In this document: in pieces, positions 38,197 through 51,269 of the stretch | Numbering within the stretch: position 1 is the stretch's first letter | Layout: each line of letters begins with the position of its first letter | DNA from: Ophiosphaerella korrae | Taxonomy: Eukaryota; Ascomycota; Dothideomycetes; Pleosporales; Phaeosphaeriaceae | Assembly: GCA_028456385.1 (NCBI GenBank) | Contig: JALNQF010000136.1 | Location: forward strand, 1 to 64,000 | Length of the DNA stretch: 64,000 nucleotides | Reading direction: 5' to 3' | Program-made: the position numbers and the translations under genes | Notes under the pieces: generated by a model | What the model was told of the DNA's origin: nothing | What the model saw: the letters and a program-made list of their open reading frames with translations, nothing else | The model's database searches: none

Positions 38197-38580
38197 TAAG
38201 GGCCTGTTCGGTGCGCCAGCTGTTTTTCAAATAGTTTATGCTGGAGGTAACGCCGGTAGCGTGGCCGAGGGCGCCTTAGTTTCCGCCACTGGCCTTACCG
38301 AATCGAGCCAGACAAAATTTTGGTGTGTTCGGTGCGGTAGTTTGTCTGTTTGTATTCCATCTTGGCAGTTTTTGTGACCGTCTCAACCTCATAGAGCCTC
38401 TAAGTACGCCCTACGACGCTAATCTCGTGCAAGTCGCTCGCGCTGCTCTTAGTAAGGCCTCTCTATCTCTATCTTAGCGATCCTTAAGTGTAGTTACTAC
38501 GAACACTCTTTAAAAGAGTCTTAGCTACTAGCGAGTTGTCTTAAAGCTTTAAGGAACTCTTAAGTAGTACTAGCCCTAAC

Positions 38581-38697
38581 GATGTTAGTGATTTAGTAGA
38601 GGTAGACGACGACCTAGATAAGCTCTCTCGTAGAGGCGAGTTTTACTATATAACTGCTGTAGATTACTTCTGCAATCCTAGAGCCAGCGCTGCCTAA
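38581..38697 (+). pseudogene. Short ORF remnant in the Harbinger-like element
   Basis: A 38-codon frame ending in TAA at 38695 reads acidic then basic-aromatic (VEVDDDLDKLSRRGEFYY near its middle). It has no start codon and no recognised family. It could be the start of a deleted transposase or accessory ORF of the element, or chance. Confidence 0.25.
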
Positions 38698-38739
38698 GAC
38701 TATTGTATAGTTTGTACGCTCGTACGCCCGTAGGCTCCT

Positions 38740-39180
38740 TGTAACGGGTCGCCCTGTCGTCGACTACAGGTGATCCTTCAGGGTGTTGGTGGATTAGGAG
38801 TTGATAACAAAAGCTCGTGTAGTGATCTGCAATAACTATGAACAACAGCTGATTTGTGTGTGCAATGTCAAGTGTTGGCGTTCCGTAGTCAAAGGATTGA
38901 ATTGCCGATGCCATCCTAATGATGCGCATTGTTGTAACTATATACTTTTTCTAAGTCGCTAGCTTCGTAGCTTTGTAGATGCTAAGCTTTATAAAGTTGC
39001 GAAGTTACTAGCTTTGTAGCTTTGTAGGTGCTAAGCCTTACAAAGCTACAAAGTTATTACGTGTCCTAGTTATAATTAACTTCTTAATCTAGATCGTTAC
39101 CCTACTTATCCTATACTTCGTTAGCACTTAAGTTAGGACTAATTAGTTCTATCTTAGTTTCTCTTATTATACCTATAACA
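38740..39180 (-). repeat. M2 3' LTR (left copy), outer part not RIPed
   Basis: Base by base, 38740-38930 aligns to the right LTR with essentially only C-to-T and G-to-A differences, the left copy being the unmutated one. From about 38931 rightwards the left copy is itself increasingly RIPed. It holds a 49-bp hairpin-forming unit in two tandem copies (38960-39008 and 39009-39057). Confidence 0.92.
38960..39057. repeat. Two tandem 49-bp hairpin units in the M2 LTR
   Basis: Each unit begins TAGCTTYGTAGCTTTGTAG and ends with a near-inverse (AAAGYTRCRAAGTTA), so each can fold into a hairpin around GTGCTAAGC. The same pair is at about 59508-59606 in the right LTR. G4 and G1 LTRs carry different sequences at this place. 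Confidence 0.85.
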
Positions 39181-42100
39181 CTATCTTCCCCTCTAGGTAA
39201 GTCCTTATTTTCCTATCCTAGAGCTAAAGTTATTAATCCTATTTCTTTATTAATATAAAGTTCTTTATCTTCTCTCTCTATACTATATTATTCTTAGCGT
39301 AACAAAGTACTTCTTACTAATTAGGTTACTTAAAATAGTATTAAGATATTTCTTTATTCTTATTATAATAGTCTTAGGTTATCTTATCTTATATCTTTAA
39401 AAGATAGTAAAGTATATAGTAAGTATATCTATACTAATATTTAGTATTAATATACCTTTTCTAGTATTTCTCTTATAGAGTATAAGTATTTAATTGTAAC
39501 TAAGTCTTTAAGTTCTAAATTATATAGGGTAAGCTATTAATAAGGCTTAAGTAAAACTATTATTATAGCTAGCTAATATAAAGTAAGCTTAGTATAACCT
39601 AATCTCTAAAACTACTTATAAGATAGTAAAACTTTAAGCTTATACTAACTACTTTTATAAGCTAATAGTATATAATAATACTAAGTTATCTAAATAGTTT
39701 TATACTTTAGAAGCTAAGATAGACCTTAAAGATACTATAGAGGCTACTCTAGCTCTTATTATATTAAGCGCTCTTATCTTCTCTTTATTTATTAGTAGTA
39801 CTATAGGCTTTCTTAGTTTACTATAAAGTATTCTAAAGAGTTTTAATTTTAGAACTCTTTTTATTTCTTAAAGTAATTAAAGTTATCTTCTAGTTCTTAT
39901 ATATCTTCTTATAGTTAGCCTTTTTTATCTATACCTATTTATTTTACTAGGTAGTAATTTCTACTATTATAGAATTAGTATACTAAGATTTTCTTAACTT
40001 TTTATTCCTCTTATTCTCTATATATATCTACTTTATATACTAGTAGTTCTACTTTTTATAGTACTTTCTCTAGAAGTACTATATAGAATATTAAGTATAT
40101 TCTTATTTTATCTAGTAGTCTTAGCTTAAATATAATAAGTATAACTTCTTTCTTAATTTTATATAGTTTTATCTTTATATAATCTAGTTTTAAACTTAAT
40201 TATTTACTTTTAATATTTCTATATATTAACTATACTTTTTCTCTTTCTTTAAATTAAGGTTTCTCTTAGTATTTTTTATTATAGTACTTTACTATTTAAT
40301 CTTATAAGAATTATATATCTCTTTAAATCTATTTATAAAGTTTTCTTCTCTTAGAAACTAAAATACTTAGAATCTTAGTATCTAATATATATTAGAGTTA
40401 AATCTATAGTTTATAAAAAAAATTAATACTTTTATTACTATATTCTTTATACTATTATATACTAACTATACTATAGGTAGTAACTATACCTAATTATTCT
40501 AATTATAGTTAAGGTAGTATCTTAAATATTATTCTATTATCTAATTTATATATTCTAATTATCTATTTATTTATAGGTAGTATACTATTAATATTATATA
40601 CTAGATTCTTAATACTACTACTATTATTTTCTATAATTTTAATATAAATCTTATATCTTTATTTATAATAATCTTATCTAGAATACTATATTAGCTAACT
40701 ATAGTTTTTAGAACCTAGTATATAGTAACTTCTATCTTACTTTTCTCTTTATATAGTTTAAAGTATAAGTACTTTATAAGCTTATCTACTATTATTAAGA
40801 TTTTATTATATTTAACTCTTAATATTAAGTCTTTAGACTTAAGTAACTTTATAATAAAGTCTATTATAATAACTCTTTATAGTCTTTCTAGTATTTTAAC
40901 TATTATAGTTTTTTATATAGTATATATCTATTATACTTATTTTTATAATATTCTATATAGTTTTATAGTACTTCTATTACTAGTTATTTTACTTTTAAGA
41001 TATAGTAGTCTTTTAAGAGTCTATCTAATATTTTATTAATACTTTAATATCTCTATACTAGTAGTTTTTAAAACTATTATATAAATTCTCTTTCTATTTT
41101 ATATAGAATATATATTCTTCTATAAGCTCTTATAAGTTTTTTTTAGAACTTAAGTTTTTTTATTTTTTTAAAAGCTTTTTCTATTTCTTTCTAAATCTAT
41201 TTATTTAGCTTACTACTAATTCTTTTAAGTATTATAGCTATTTTAAGTATATTTAAAACTAAATATCTATCTTTATTCTAAACTAGAACTATACTAGTAG
41301 TATTTACTTCTTCTTATAAATCTAGTCTTTTACTTAAAGTATCTATAAATTAGTTATCTTTACTTTTAGTATATATAATCTTATAGTTAAATATTAATAA
41401 GAATTCCTACTATCTTATATAGTATTATAATAGTTCTTTATTTATTATAAATAGTATAAAATTCTTATAGTTTATATAGACCTTTATTTAGTACTTTACT
41501 CTTTATAAGTATACTCTCTACTATTTAAATACTTTATAGATTACTAGTATCTCTTTATTATAAATTAAGTAGTTAAGCTCTACTAGCTTTATCTTCTTAG
41601 AAAAGTATTTAATAAAGTATTCTTATTTTATATCTTAGTCTTCTTGTATTAGTACTATTCTATAGACTAAATTAGATACGTCTATTTTTACTATAACTAG
41701 TAAGTTTAAGTTATATATCTTAATAACTAAGTTTTCTATTAATCTTTACTTAATTTAATTAAATACTTTATTATATTTCTAAGTTTATTTAAATAGTATA
41801 TTTTTTTTATAAAGTTTATTAATAGTTTTATTAACTTAGACTAATCTACTATTAACTTTCTATAAAAGTTTACTAGTCTATAAAATTATTATACTTCTTA
41901 TAAGTTTTTAGGTATTAGCTATTCTTAGATTACTTTAATCTTTTTTAAGTTAATTCTAATCTTTCTTAGTTCTATAATAAATCTAAGAAAGTCTATTTTT
42001 TTAGTATAGAATTTATATTTTCTTATCTTAAGAAATAGTATACTTTCTACTACTTTTTTTAGTACCTTGTATATATATTATACGTATTCTTCTTCTATTT

Positions 42101-45100
42101 CTAAGAATATAAGGATATTATCTAGGTATATAAATATAAATACGTCTAAATACTCTCTTAGGACTATATTAATTCTTTTCTAAAATACTACTAGTACGTT
42201 TATTAGTTTATATTATATTCTAAATATAGTTTTCTATTTATCTCTTTTCTTAATTCTAATCTAGTAGTAAGCGTTTTAGATATCTAGCTTTATAAAGATT
42301 TAAGCCTTTTATAATCTATTTTATATTTTATTAATATATAGTAAAAGGTATTAGTTTTTATTTATAATTATATTTCTCTTTCTAAAATCTATATAGAGTT
42401 ATTTATTATTTATCTTTTTTTTATCTATAAATATAAGTCTATATACTATTAAAGATTTAGATTCTTATATCTATCTTTTCTTAATTATATTTTATATAAA
42501 TATTTATATAATTTTAGATTTTTCTTCTATTTTCTTATAAACTAGGCTCTATCTTATATCTTTTCTTTTTTCTAGTTCTATTACTAAGTCTTATAGTTAG
42601 TATTCTAGAAAGTAGTTATCTAGTTTAGTAAGTTACTTCTCTTTTTATATTCTTCTAAGAATTATCCTTTATATATAGTTATATTAGCTTTTAATATATT
42701 TCTTTTAGAGTAACTAATTCTTTTTATTTTCTAATTAATTCTTAGGTTTATTATTTATAACTATAGTATACCTAATATTATATCTTATTTATTATTAATT
42801 ATTATTATATCTATAACTACATTCTTAATTTCTAGTCCTTTTAGTTCTAGTTTTAATAGTATTATCTTAAACCTAATAAGTTTTTAAAATAGTTTTCTTT
42901 TAATTATACTTAATTATTAAAGGTATTTCTTTATAGTATATATTATTCTTTAGTTTTCTATAAACTTTTTTAATATAAAGTTTCTTATAGCTCTACTATT
43001 AATTTTTAATTATACTTTCTTTTCTTAATATATTCTTTCTTTTATAATATATAAGCCTAGTATACTTTCTAGCTTTTTTTACTTAGGTTTTTCTTTAAAT
43101 TATCTATTCTTTTAGAGCTATTATCTTATTTTATATTTATAGTTTTTATATTTTAGATATTTATTATATATATACTTATACTATAGCCTTTTTTTTATAT
43201 ATTCTTTTAATAGCTTAGGTCTTAGTTAAATTAATATATATTCTTTATTAGGTATCTTAATTATTTTCTAACCTTTAATTTCTTTTTTTAGGATTACTCT
43301 TATATAGTTATATCTTATTTCTTATTTTAGCTATATATAGTTACGTACTTTTAGTTCTCTATATAAGTAGTAGTATATATTTAAATATAATACTTATATA
43401 ATCTCTAAATATACAAGATATTCTAAATCTATTCTTTTATTATATCCTACTTAGGTTCTATCTATACTAGGTCTTATAGTTACTAGTATATAGTATACTA
43501 TTAGTACTTATAGTATATAGACTTTATTAATCTATTATATTTTCTTTATAAAGTACTACTACTTTTTTTATATAAGTATTCTTTTTACTATAACTATATA
43601 TTACTTTATTTATTATTAAAATATTATAAACTTTATTACTTTAAGATTATATTCTTTTTAGTCTTTATATACTTCTTTTATACTTATAACTAGTAAGTAT
43701 TTTTAAATAAACTTTTATTCTTTATTTTATTCTACTATATATATTTAACTAGGTATACTTTATATCTCTTATATTAACTTATTTCTTACTTTCTTATAGT
43801 TTTTTAGAAGTAGCTATAGTAGTTTCTTTATTTAGTACTAGTTCTTTAGCCTAGATTAATAGTATCTAAAGCTCTTCTCTTTTTAAATCTTCTATTAGTA
43901 AGTCTATTATATAAGCTATCTCTTTTAGCTATACTTTTATTCTTCTTTTTTTTATTACTACTACTTTATACTTCTATAAAAACTATTTTACTCTTTATTT
44001 ACTAAAAAAATATATATAGTAGTTATCTTTATAATAAAAGGTCTAATAGAGTATTATATACTATAATTCTTTACTTCTAGCTACTTTCTTTTAAGGTTTA
44101 GCTTATACTTTTAGTACTTCTTTTTTACCTTTAGTTATTTTTAACTAAGCTTTTTTTTCTTTTTTAACGTCTTTACTTCTATAGTCTTTTATAAAGTATT
44201 TTAGTTTTCTATATTTATAATATACTATATCTTTTTTTTATTTTAATTAGTAGTTTTTTACGTAGTAGCTATTCTTACTATAGTTAAAGTATATAAAGTC
44301 TTTATTTCTTTTTTTTATTTTTTTATTTTTATTTTTTTATCTTTATTAGTATTAAAGATTATAGAGTTTCTAGTATCTTAATTTCTAGATTATCCTCTAT
44401 ACTTATTTTTCTTCTATTTTTAAATATTATTATTAATTTATATTACTTATTACTTTAAAACTTTTAGTATTCTAAGCTTTTTTATTTAAATTATTTTATT
44501 TTATATTTTTAAATTTAGTTTTTATTAAAATTATAATATTAAGAATAGCTTATTCTATTCTATATTTTGTAATAGTTATTTAAACTATAATATATATTTA
44601 GAAATACTCTTATACTATATAAGCTTTTTAAGACTTTCTTTAGCTTATTAGGTAATATTTATATCTTTAAATACTACTCTTAGTTATTTTATCTTTTTAG
44701 TTTATTAGAGTATATATTATATAATCTATCTAGTAAAGTTTAAACTATTTTATTATATCTCTTTTAAAGTATATTCTAATCTATATTACTTTTTTATCTT
44801 CTTTATTAAAGTATAGAACTTATATATTAATTTATAGTTATACTAATACTATAAAAGGTTTTAGTTTTTCTCTTATTCTATTAAACTCTTTAAGTATAAG
44901 TATTTTAAGTAGCTTCTTTATTATACGTATTTCTAGACGTTATATAATTAGTTCTATTTAGTTCTATTCTTTAATAATAGCTTTAATTTAGGCTTTATTT
45001 TACTTTATATATTCTTAGAGTTTTTTATTTTAAGTTTCTAAAGTATTAATTACTATCTTTATATCTTTTTTTTCTAAAATTAAGTTATTTAAGTAGTCTT

Positions 45101-45244
45101 TAATAACTTTCTATATAGTATTATCTAACTTATAACTACTTAGGAGTACTTTAGCTCTCTTTTTAGTTAAACTTTTTACTATTATATTAGCTTAGACTAT
45201 ATACTACTTACGCTTTACTTCTTATAATATCTAAATTAGTAAAG
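39181..45244 (-). pseudogene. M2 gag-pol polyprotein, RIP-inactivated
   Basis: Read on the minus strand from 45244 to 39181 it follows the gypsy order: gag with knuckles near 44150-44300, protease, reverse transcriptase with YLDN at 42117-42128, integrase and the 3' region. RIP stops occur throughout. The 400 bp or so nearest 39181 are non-coding. Confidence 0.8.
45229..45244 (-). promoter_or_regulatory. M2 candidate self-primer binding site
   Basis: Immediately inside the 5' LTR the minus strand reads CTTTACTAATTTAGAT. No tRNA-type TGG follows the LTR in any gypsy copy here. This site is instead complementary, apart from one RIP-type and one other mismatch, to ATCTAGATTAGGAAG inside the M2 LTR (59629-59643). 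That is the arrangement of self-priming elements of the Tf1/sushi type. Confidence 0.5.
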
Positions 45245-45296
45245 TATAATAAGTTACCTTATTATTAACTATAAGTAATCCTTTAAAGTATTAGTA

Positions 45297-45737
45297 TATT
45301 ATAGCTATAATAATAGAAGATTAATTTAAACTAGTTAGCTTTACTATAGATAACAAAAGTATATATAACTTATAGGGTAATAAACTTAGCTAAGAAACTA
45401 ACTATAATAGAGATACGTAATAGATTTGTAATTTGTAATCTTAGTAAATATAAAGTATAAAGTTAGGTACGTAATAGATTTATAATTTATAATCTTAGTA
45501 AATATAAAGTATAAAGCTAGCTAAGAGACGTAGGTATATAGTTAGTAATAAATACCTATTATTAGGATAGTATTAGTAATTTAATTATTAACTACAAGCG
45601 ATATTACAAGATAGTTATAAAATATCTTCTATTATTTATAGTATATTGTAGATTATAATATAAACTTTTAATATTACTTCTTAATCTACTAATACCTTTT
45701 ATACTATTAGGAAGTCGACCCTAGTAAGCCTATTATA
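45297..45737 (+). repeat. G4 5' LTR with 54-bp tandem repeat
   Basis: Runs TATTATAGC...GCCTATTATA. A 54-bp unit containing ATAGATTTGTAATTTGTAATC is present twice (45414-45467 and 45468 to about 45521). It replaces the hairpin pair found in M2. The internal region starts CCTTACTAATTTAG. Confidence 0.9.
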
Positions 45738-48700
45738 CCTTACTAATTTAGTTATTAAGAGAAGTAAAGTATAAGTAGTACGTAGTCTAGCTAATATAAT
45801 AGTAGAAAGTTTAATAAAGCTTCTAAGAGTAGTTATAAGTTAGATAGTACTATATAGGAGATAATTAAGAATTGTATAAATAAACTAATTAATAATAAAG
45901 AAGATATAAAAATAGTAATTAAAGCCCTAGAAATATAGAATAAAGAACTATAAGTCTACTTAAAGTAGAATAAAGTATAAATTAAAGCTATTATTAAAGG
46001 ATAGAACTAGATAGAACTAATTACCTAATAATTAGAAATAAGTGTAATAAAGAAACTACTAAAGATACCTACTTTTAAGAAGTTTAATAAAATAAGGGAA
46101 AAACTAAAGCTCTTTATAGTATTAGTATAATTCTAAATAGATATACAAGTACTATACTTTAATATAGAGGAAAAGAAAGTAATATATATTAGACTACACC
46201 TTAAGAAAGACGTAATAAGATAGTACGAGCCCTACTAGATAGATTATACAACGTACTTACTAATAACCTAGAAGGATAAAACTAGAGCTATTTTTAGAAG
46301 TTATAAATACTTTACTAAATAAATAAGAGTAGTATTTAAGGATATAGATATTACCTAATAAGCTAAAGAGAAACTTAAGAAGCTTATATAAAGTAAGAGC
46401 GTTCTAGAATATATATTATAATTTAAATAACTAAGCTAAAACATAGAATAGAATAAATTAGCTCTTATATTATAATTTAAACAAGGACTTAATATAAAAA
46501 TTTAATACAAAATAATATATATAGAAAAACCTAGAATATTAGAAGCTTTAAAGTAGTAAGTAATCTAAATTAATAACAACCTTTAAGAATAGAAAAAGAA
46601 TAAATATAGTAACTAAACTAGAAACTAGGATACTAGAGACCCTATAATCTTTAACGTAAATAAGAATAGAAAGAAAAAGAAGAATAAAGATTTTATATAT
46701 TTTAACTATAGTAAGAAAGGCTACTATATAAAAGACTACTAATTACAAAAGAAAAAAGATATAGTATATTATAAATATAGAAAACTAAGACACTTTATAA
46801 AAGACTATAGAAGTAAAGACTATAAGAAAAATAAAAAAGCTTAGTTAAAAACAACTAAAAAGAAGAAAGAAACACTATAAGTATAGGCTAAACTTTAAGA
46901 AAAAGTAGCTAGGAGTAAAAAAATATAATATATAATACTTTATTAGACTTTTTATTATAAGGATAACTACTATATATACTTTTCTAGTAAGTAAAGAGTA
47001 AGATACTTCCTATAATAAAGAAATAGAGTAGTAGTAATAAAAAAAAAATAAAAGTATAGCTAGAAGAAATAGCGTATATAATAGACCTACTAATAGAAAA
47101 CTTAGAAGGGAAAGAGCCCTAGACCCTATTAATCTAGGCTAAAGGACTAGTACTAGATAAAAAGACTACTATAGCTTCTTCTAAAAGATAGTAAGAAAGT
47201 AAAAGATAGATTAGTATAAGAGGTATAAAGTATACCTAGCTAGATATATATAGTTATAATAGCTATATAATAATAGATATAGAGGAATAAAATAAAGAAT
47301 AAAAGTTTATTTAAAAATACTTACTAGTTATAAGTATAGAGAAAGCGTATAAAGACTAAAAAGATTATAATCTTAAAAAAATCAAGTTTATACTATTTTA
47401 AAAATAGATAAAGTAATATATAGTTATAGTAAAAAGGATACTTATATAGAAAGAATAGTAGTACCTTATAAAAAAAATATAATAGATTAATAAAGCCTAT
47501 ATACTAAGAGTACTAGTAGTATACTATATTCTAATAATAGATATACCTAGAGAAGATTAATACTAAGAAAGGGATAACAAAATAATAGATTTAAAACATC
47601 TAGTATACTTTAAAGTATTATAGATATTATACCTAGAGAAGAATTATATAATATATAGAAACCTAAAAGAAAATAACAAAGTATAGCTTATAAGAAGAAA
47701 AGGCTATAACTATATAAAAGTAATTCTAGTAAAAGATATCTAAGGATAGGAAATTATACCTAAAAAAGGTTACGTAGTAATAAAGCCTAGACTAAAACTA
47801 TCTAAAAAATACGTTCTAGAAAAACTATAGTATAAATACAAGTATAACAAATATCTAAAATATAAAGAATATAAACTTAAAGTAAAGCTATAGCTCTAAA
47901 AAGATAAATAATTTATAAAAATACCTAAGTAAGAAAAGCTAGAAAGTATAAGAGGTATATATATTATAAAGATAAGTACTTATTAAAAAAAGAAAGTATA
48001 ATTAATAATTAATAGTAGAGCTATAAAAAACTTTATATTAAGAAAGTTTATAGAAATCTAAGGAATATAGTATATAATAAAGAAATACCTTTAATAACTA
48101 AGTATAATTAAAAGAAAACTATTCTAGGAACTTATTAAGCTTAAAATAGTTCTTTCTATACTAGAGCTAAAAGAGATAATAATTAAGAATATAGTTATAA
48201 ATATAACAATAATTAATAATAAACAAGATATAATACTAAGAATACTATAGTTATAGATAACTAACCTATATATTAATTAGAGAATAGGAAAAATTAACTA
48301 CTATAGAATAGATAAGCTAAAAGCTAATATTAGTATATATAAAAGAGAATTCCCTAAAGAATATAAGAAATAAAAGAAATAGCTTATAGAACCTAAAGAT
48401 TACCTTCTAGAATATTAGCTATAGGACTTAGTAATAGACTTAAAAGAAGATAAAGATATAAAATAGAGCTTAGTTTATAGAAAAATAGAAGAAGAATCTA
48501 AAATTAAATAAACGTTTTTTAGAAACGTACTAAAAAAAAGATAGATATAAGAATCTAAGTCCTTAGTAGTATATAGACTTATATTTATAGATAAAAAAGA
48601 GATAAGTAATAAAAGACCTAATATAGACTTTAGAAAGACTAACGTAATTATAAATAAAAACTAATACTCTTTACTATAAATAGATATAATATAAGATAGA

Positions 48701-50845
48701 CTATAAAAAGTAAGTATCTTTATAAAACTAGATATCTAGAACGCCTACTACTAGATTAGGATTAAAGAAAGTAATAAGTAGAAAATAGTATTTAGAATAT
48801 AATATAAACTATATAAATACTTAGTTATACTATTTAGTTTAATAAACGTACTAGTAGCCTTCTAAGAGAGAATAAATATAGTACTAAGAGAGTACTTAAA
48901 TATATATATATTTATATACTTAGATAATATCCTTATATTCTTAGAAATAGAGGAAGAATACGTACAACACGTATATAAAGTACTAGAGAAACTAGTAGAA
49001 AGTAAATTATTTCTTAAGATAAGAAAATATAAGTTCTATATAAAAAAAATAGACTTCCTTAGATTTATTATTAAACTAGGAAAAATTAAAATTAACTTAG
49101 AAAAGATTAGATTAATTAATAAATAGCTAATACCTAAGAACCTAAAAGAGGTATAATAATTTTATAGCTTAGCTAACTTTTATAGAAAGTTAATAGTAAA
49201 ATAGTTTAAAAATATAGAACTAATAATAAAGCTTATAAAAAAAGATACACTAATTAAATAGATAAAGAAATATAATAAAGTATTTAATAAGATTAAAAAG
49301 AAGTTTATAGAAAACCTAGTTATTAGAATATATAACCTAGACCTACTAGTAATAGTAAAAATAGACGTATCTAACTTAGTTTATAGAATAGTACTAATAT
49401 AGGAAGACCTAAAAACTAAAAAAGAATACTTAGTTAAATACTTCTCTAAGAAGATAAAAATAGTAAAACTTAACTACCTAATTTATAATAAAGAGATACT
49501 AGTAATCTATAAAGTATTTAAATAATAGAGAGTATACTTATAAAGAGTAAAATATTAAATAAAGGTCTATATAGATTATAAAAATCTTATAAGATTTATA
49601 CTAAATAAAGAACTATTATAATAATATATAAGATAGTTAGAATTCTTATTAATATTTAATATAGAAATTATATATATAAAAGAGAAAGATAACTAATTTA
49701 TAGATACTCTTAGTAGAAGACTAGACTTATAAGAAGAAGTAAGTACTACTAGTATAGTTCTAGTTAAGAATAAAGAAAGATATTTAGTTTTAAATATACT
49801 TAAAATAGCTATAATACTTAAAAGAATAAGTAGCGAGCTAGATAAATAGATTTAGAGAATAACGCAAGAAGTATCTAAAGAAATAGAGAAACTAGAAATC
49901 TAAGAAGGACTAGTATAAGCCTATAGAAGAATATATATCCTAAGGAAGATCTAAAGAGAATTTATATAATAATTCTATAAATTACTAGTATATAGTTACT
50001 AAAGTATTAAAAAAATATTAGATAGACTACTATAAGATTATTATATTCTAAAAGTAAGATAACTAGTAATAGAAGTACTATAAGACTATATAGAATACTA
50101 AAAGAATAAGTATAGTAAATATATACTATATAAAATACTATAACTAGTAAAAGTACTAGAATAACTATAAGAAGTTATTATAATAAACTTTATTACAAAA
50201 CTACCTAAGTCTAAAGATCTAATATTAAGAGTTAAGTATAATAGAATCTTAATAATAGTAAATAAGCTTATAAAGTATTTATACTTTAAACTATATAAAG
50301 AAAAAAGTAGGATAGAAGTTACTATATACAAGGTTCTAGGAACTATAATTAGCTAATATAAACTACTAGATAAAATTATTATAAATAGAGATATAAGATT
50401 TATATTAAAACTATAGGGAATAATAATAGCGTAGCTAGGAATTAAATATATAATATTAATAGTATACTACTTATAGATAGATAGATAATTAGAATAAATA
50501 AATTAGATAGTAGAATAGTACTTAAGATACTACCTTAACTACAACTAAAATAATTAGGTATAGTTACTACTTATAGTATAGTTAGTATATAATAGTATAA
50601 AGAATATAGTAATAAAAGTATTACTTTTCTTTATAAATTATAGATTTAACTCTAGCGTATATAGAATACTAAGACTAGAGATATCTTAGTCTCTAAAAAG
50701 AGAAAACTTTGCTAATAAACTTAAAAATATATATAACTAATTAAGATAGGATATAGAGTTCCTATATAATTAAATAGTAAAGTACTATAATAAGAAATAT
50801 AAAAAGGGACCCTAATTTAAAAAAAGAGAAAAAGTATAGTTAATA
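45738..50845 (+). pseudogene. G4 gag-pol, first part, RIP-inactivated
   Basis: Zinc-knuckle region near 46690-46810 (all Cys and His codons changed to Tyr), protease near 48000-48035 (NSRAIKNF), reverse-transcriptase box YLDN at 48917-48928, then RNase H and most of integrase. The frame is cut at 50845 by G5 (TAATA) and continues at 57867 with the chromodomain. Confidence 0.82.
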
Positions 50846-51269
50846 TATTATAGTAGTAACAGAAGAACTATAGATAGAACTAATCGATCCTACGAGCCTA
50901 GTCCTATACAACTCTAAAGACTATAAGCCTAACTAGGAAGCTATACATAATTAGGATACCTAGAGTAATCTATAATCTATAGACTCTTAGTAGTAGTAGA
51001 TTATAGATTAAGCTAATCTATAATCTATTAATCTTAGTAAACATAGATTACAGATTATAGTAAGTATATAGTTATTAGTAATACGCATTATTAGGATAGT
51101 ATTAGCAATTTAATCCTTTAACTATAGAACGCTAATACAAGATAGTTGTAAAACATCTTCTATTATTTATAGTTATTATAGATCCTAATACGAACTTTTG
51201 TTATTATCTCTTAATCTACTAGCCCCCCCTAGATAGGTTCCTATAGTTAACAATAGGAGGCTAGTAACA
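50846..51269 (+). repeat. G5 5' LTR
   Basis: 424 bp from TATTATAGTAGTAACAGAAG to GGCTAGTAACA, followed by CCTTGCTAATCTAG. It contains a hairpin (GATTATAGATTA...TAATCTATAATC) near 50998-51028. Confidence 0.92.

Noticed and set aside
38678..38929. 83-codon minus-strand ORF
   Set aside because: Lies almost wholly in the unmutated part of the M2 LTR. It is open only because that stretch escaped RIP.
50098..50331. 77-codon minus-strand ORF rich in Ile, Leu, Tyr and Ser
   Set aside because: Antisense to the RIPed G4 integrase. Composition artefact of AT-rich DNA.
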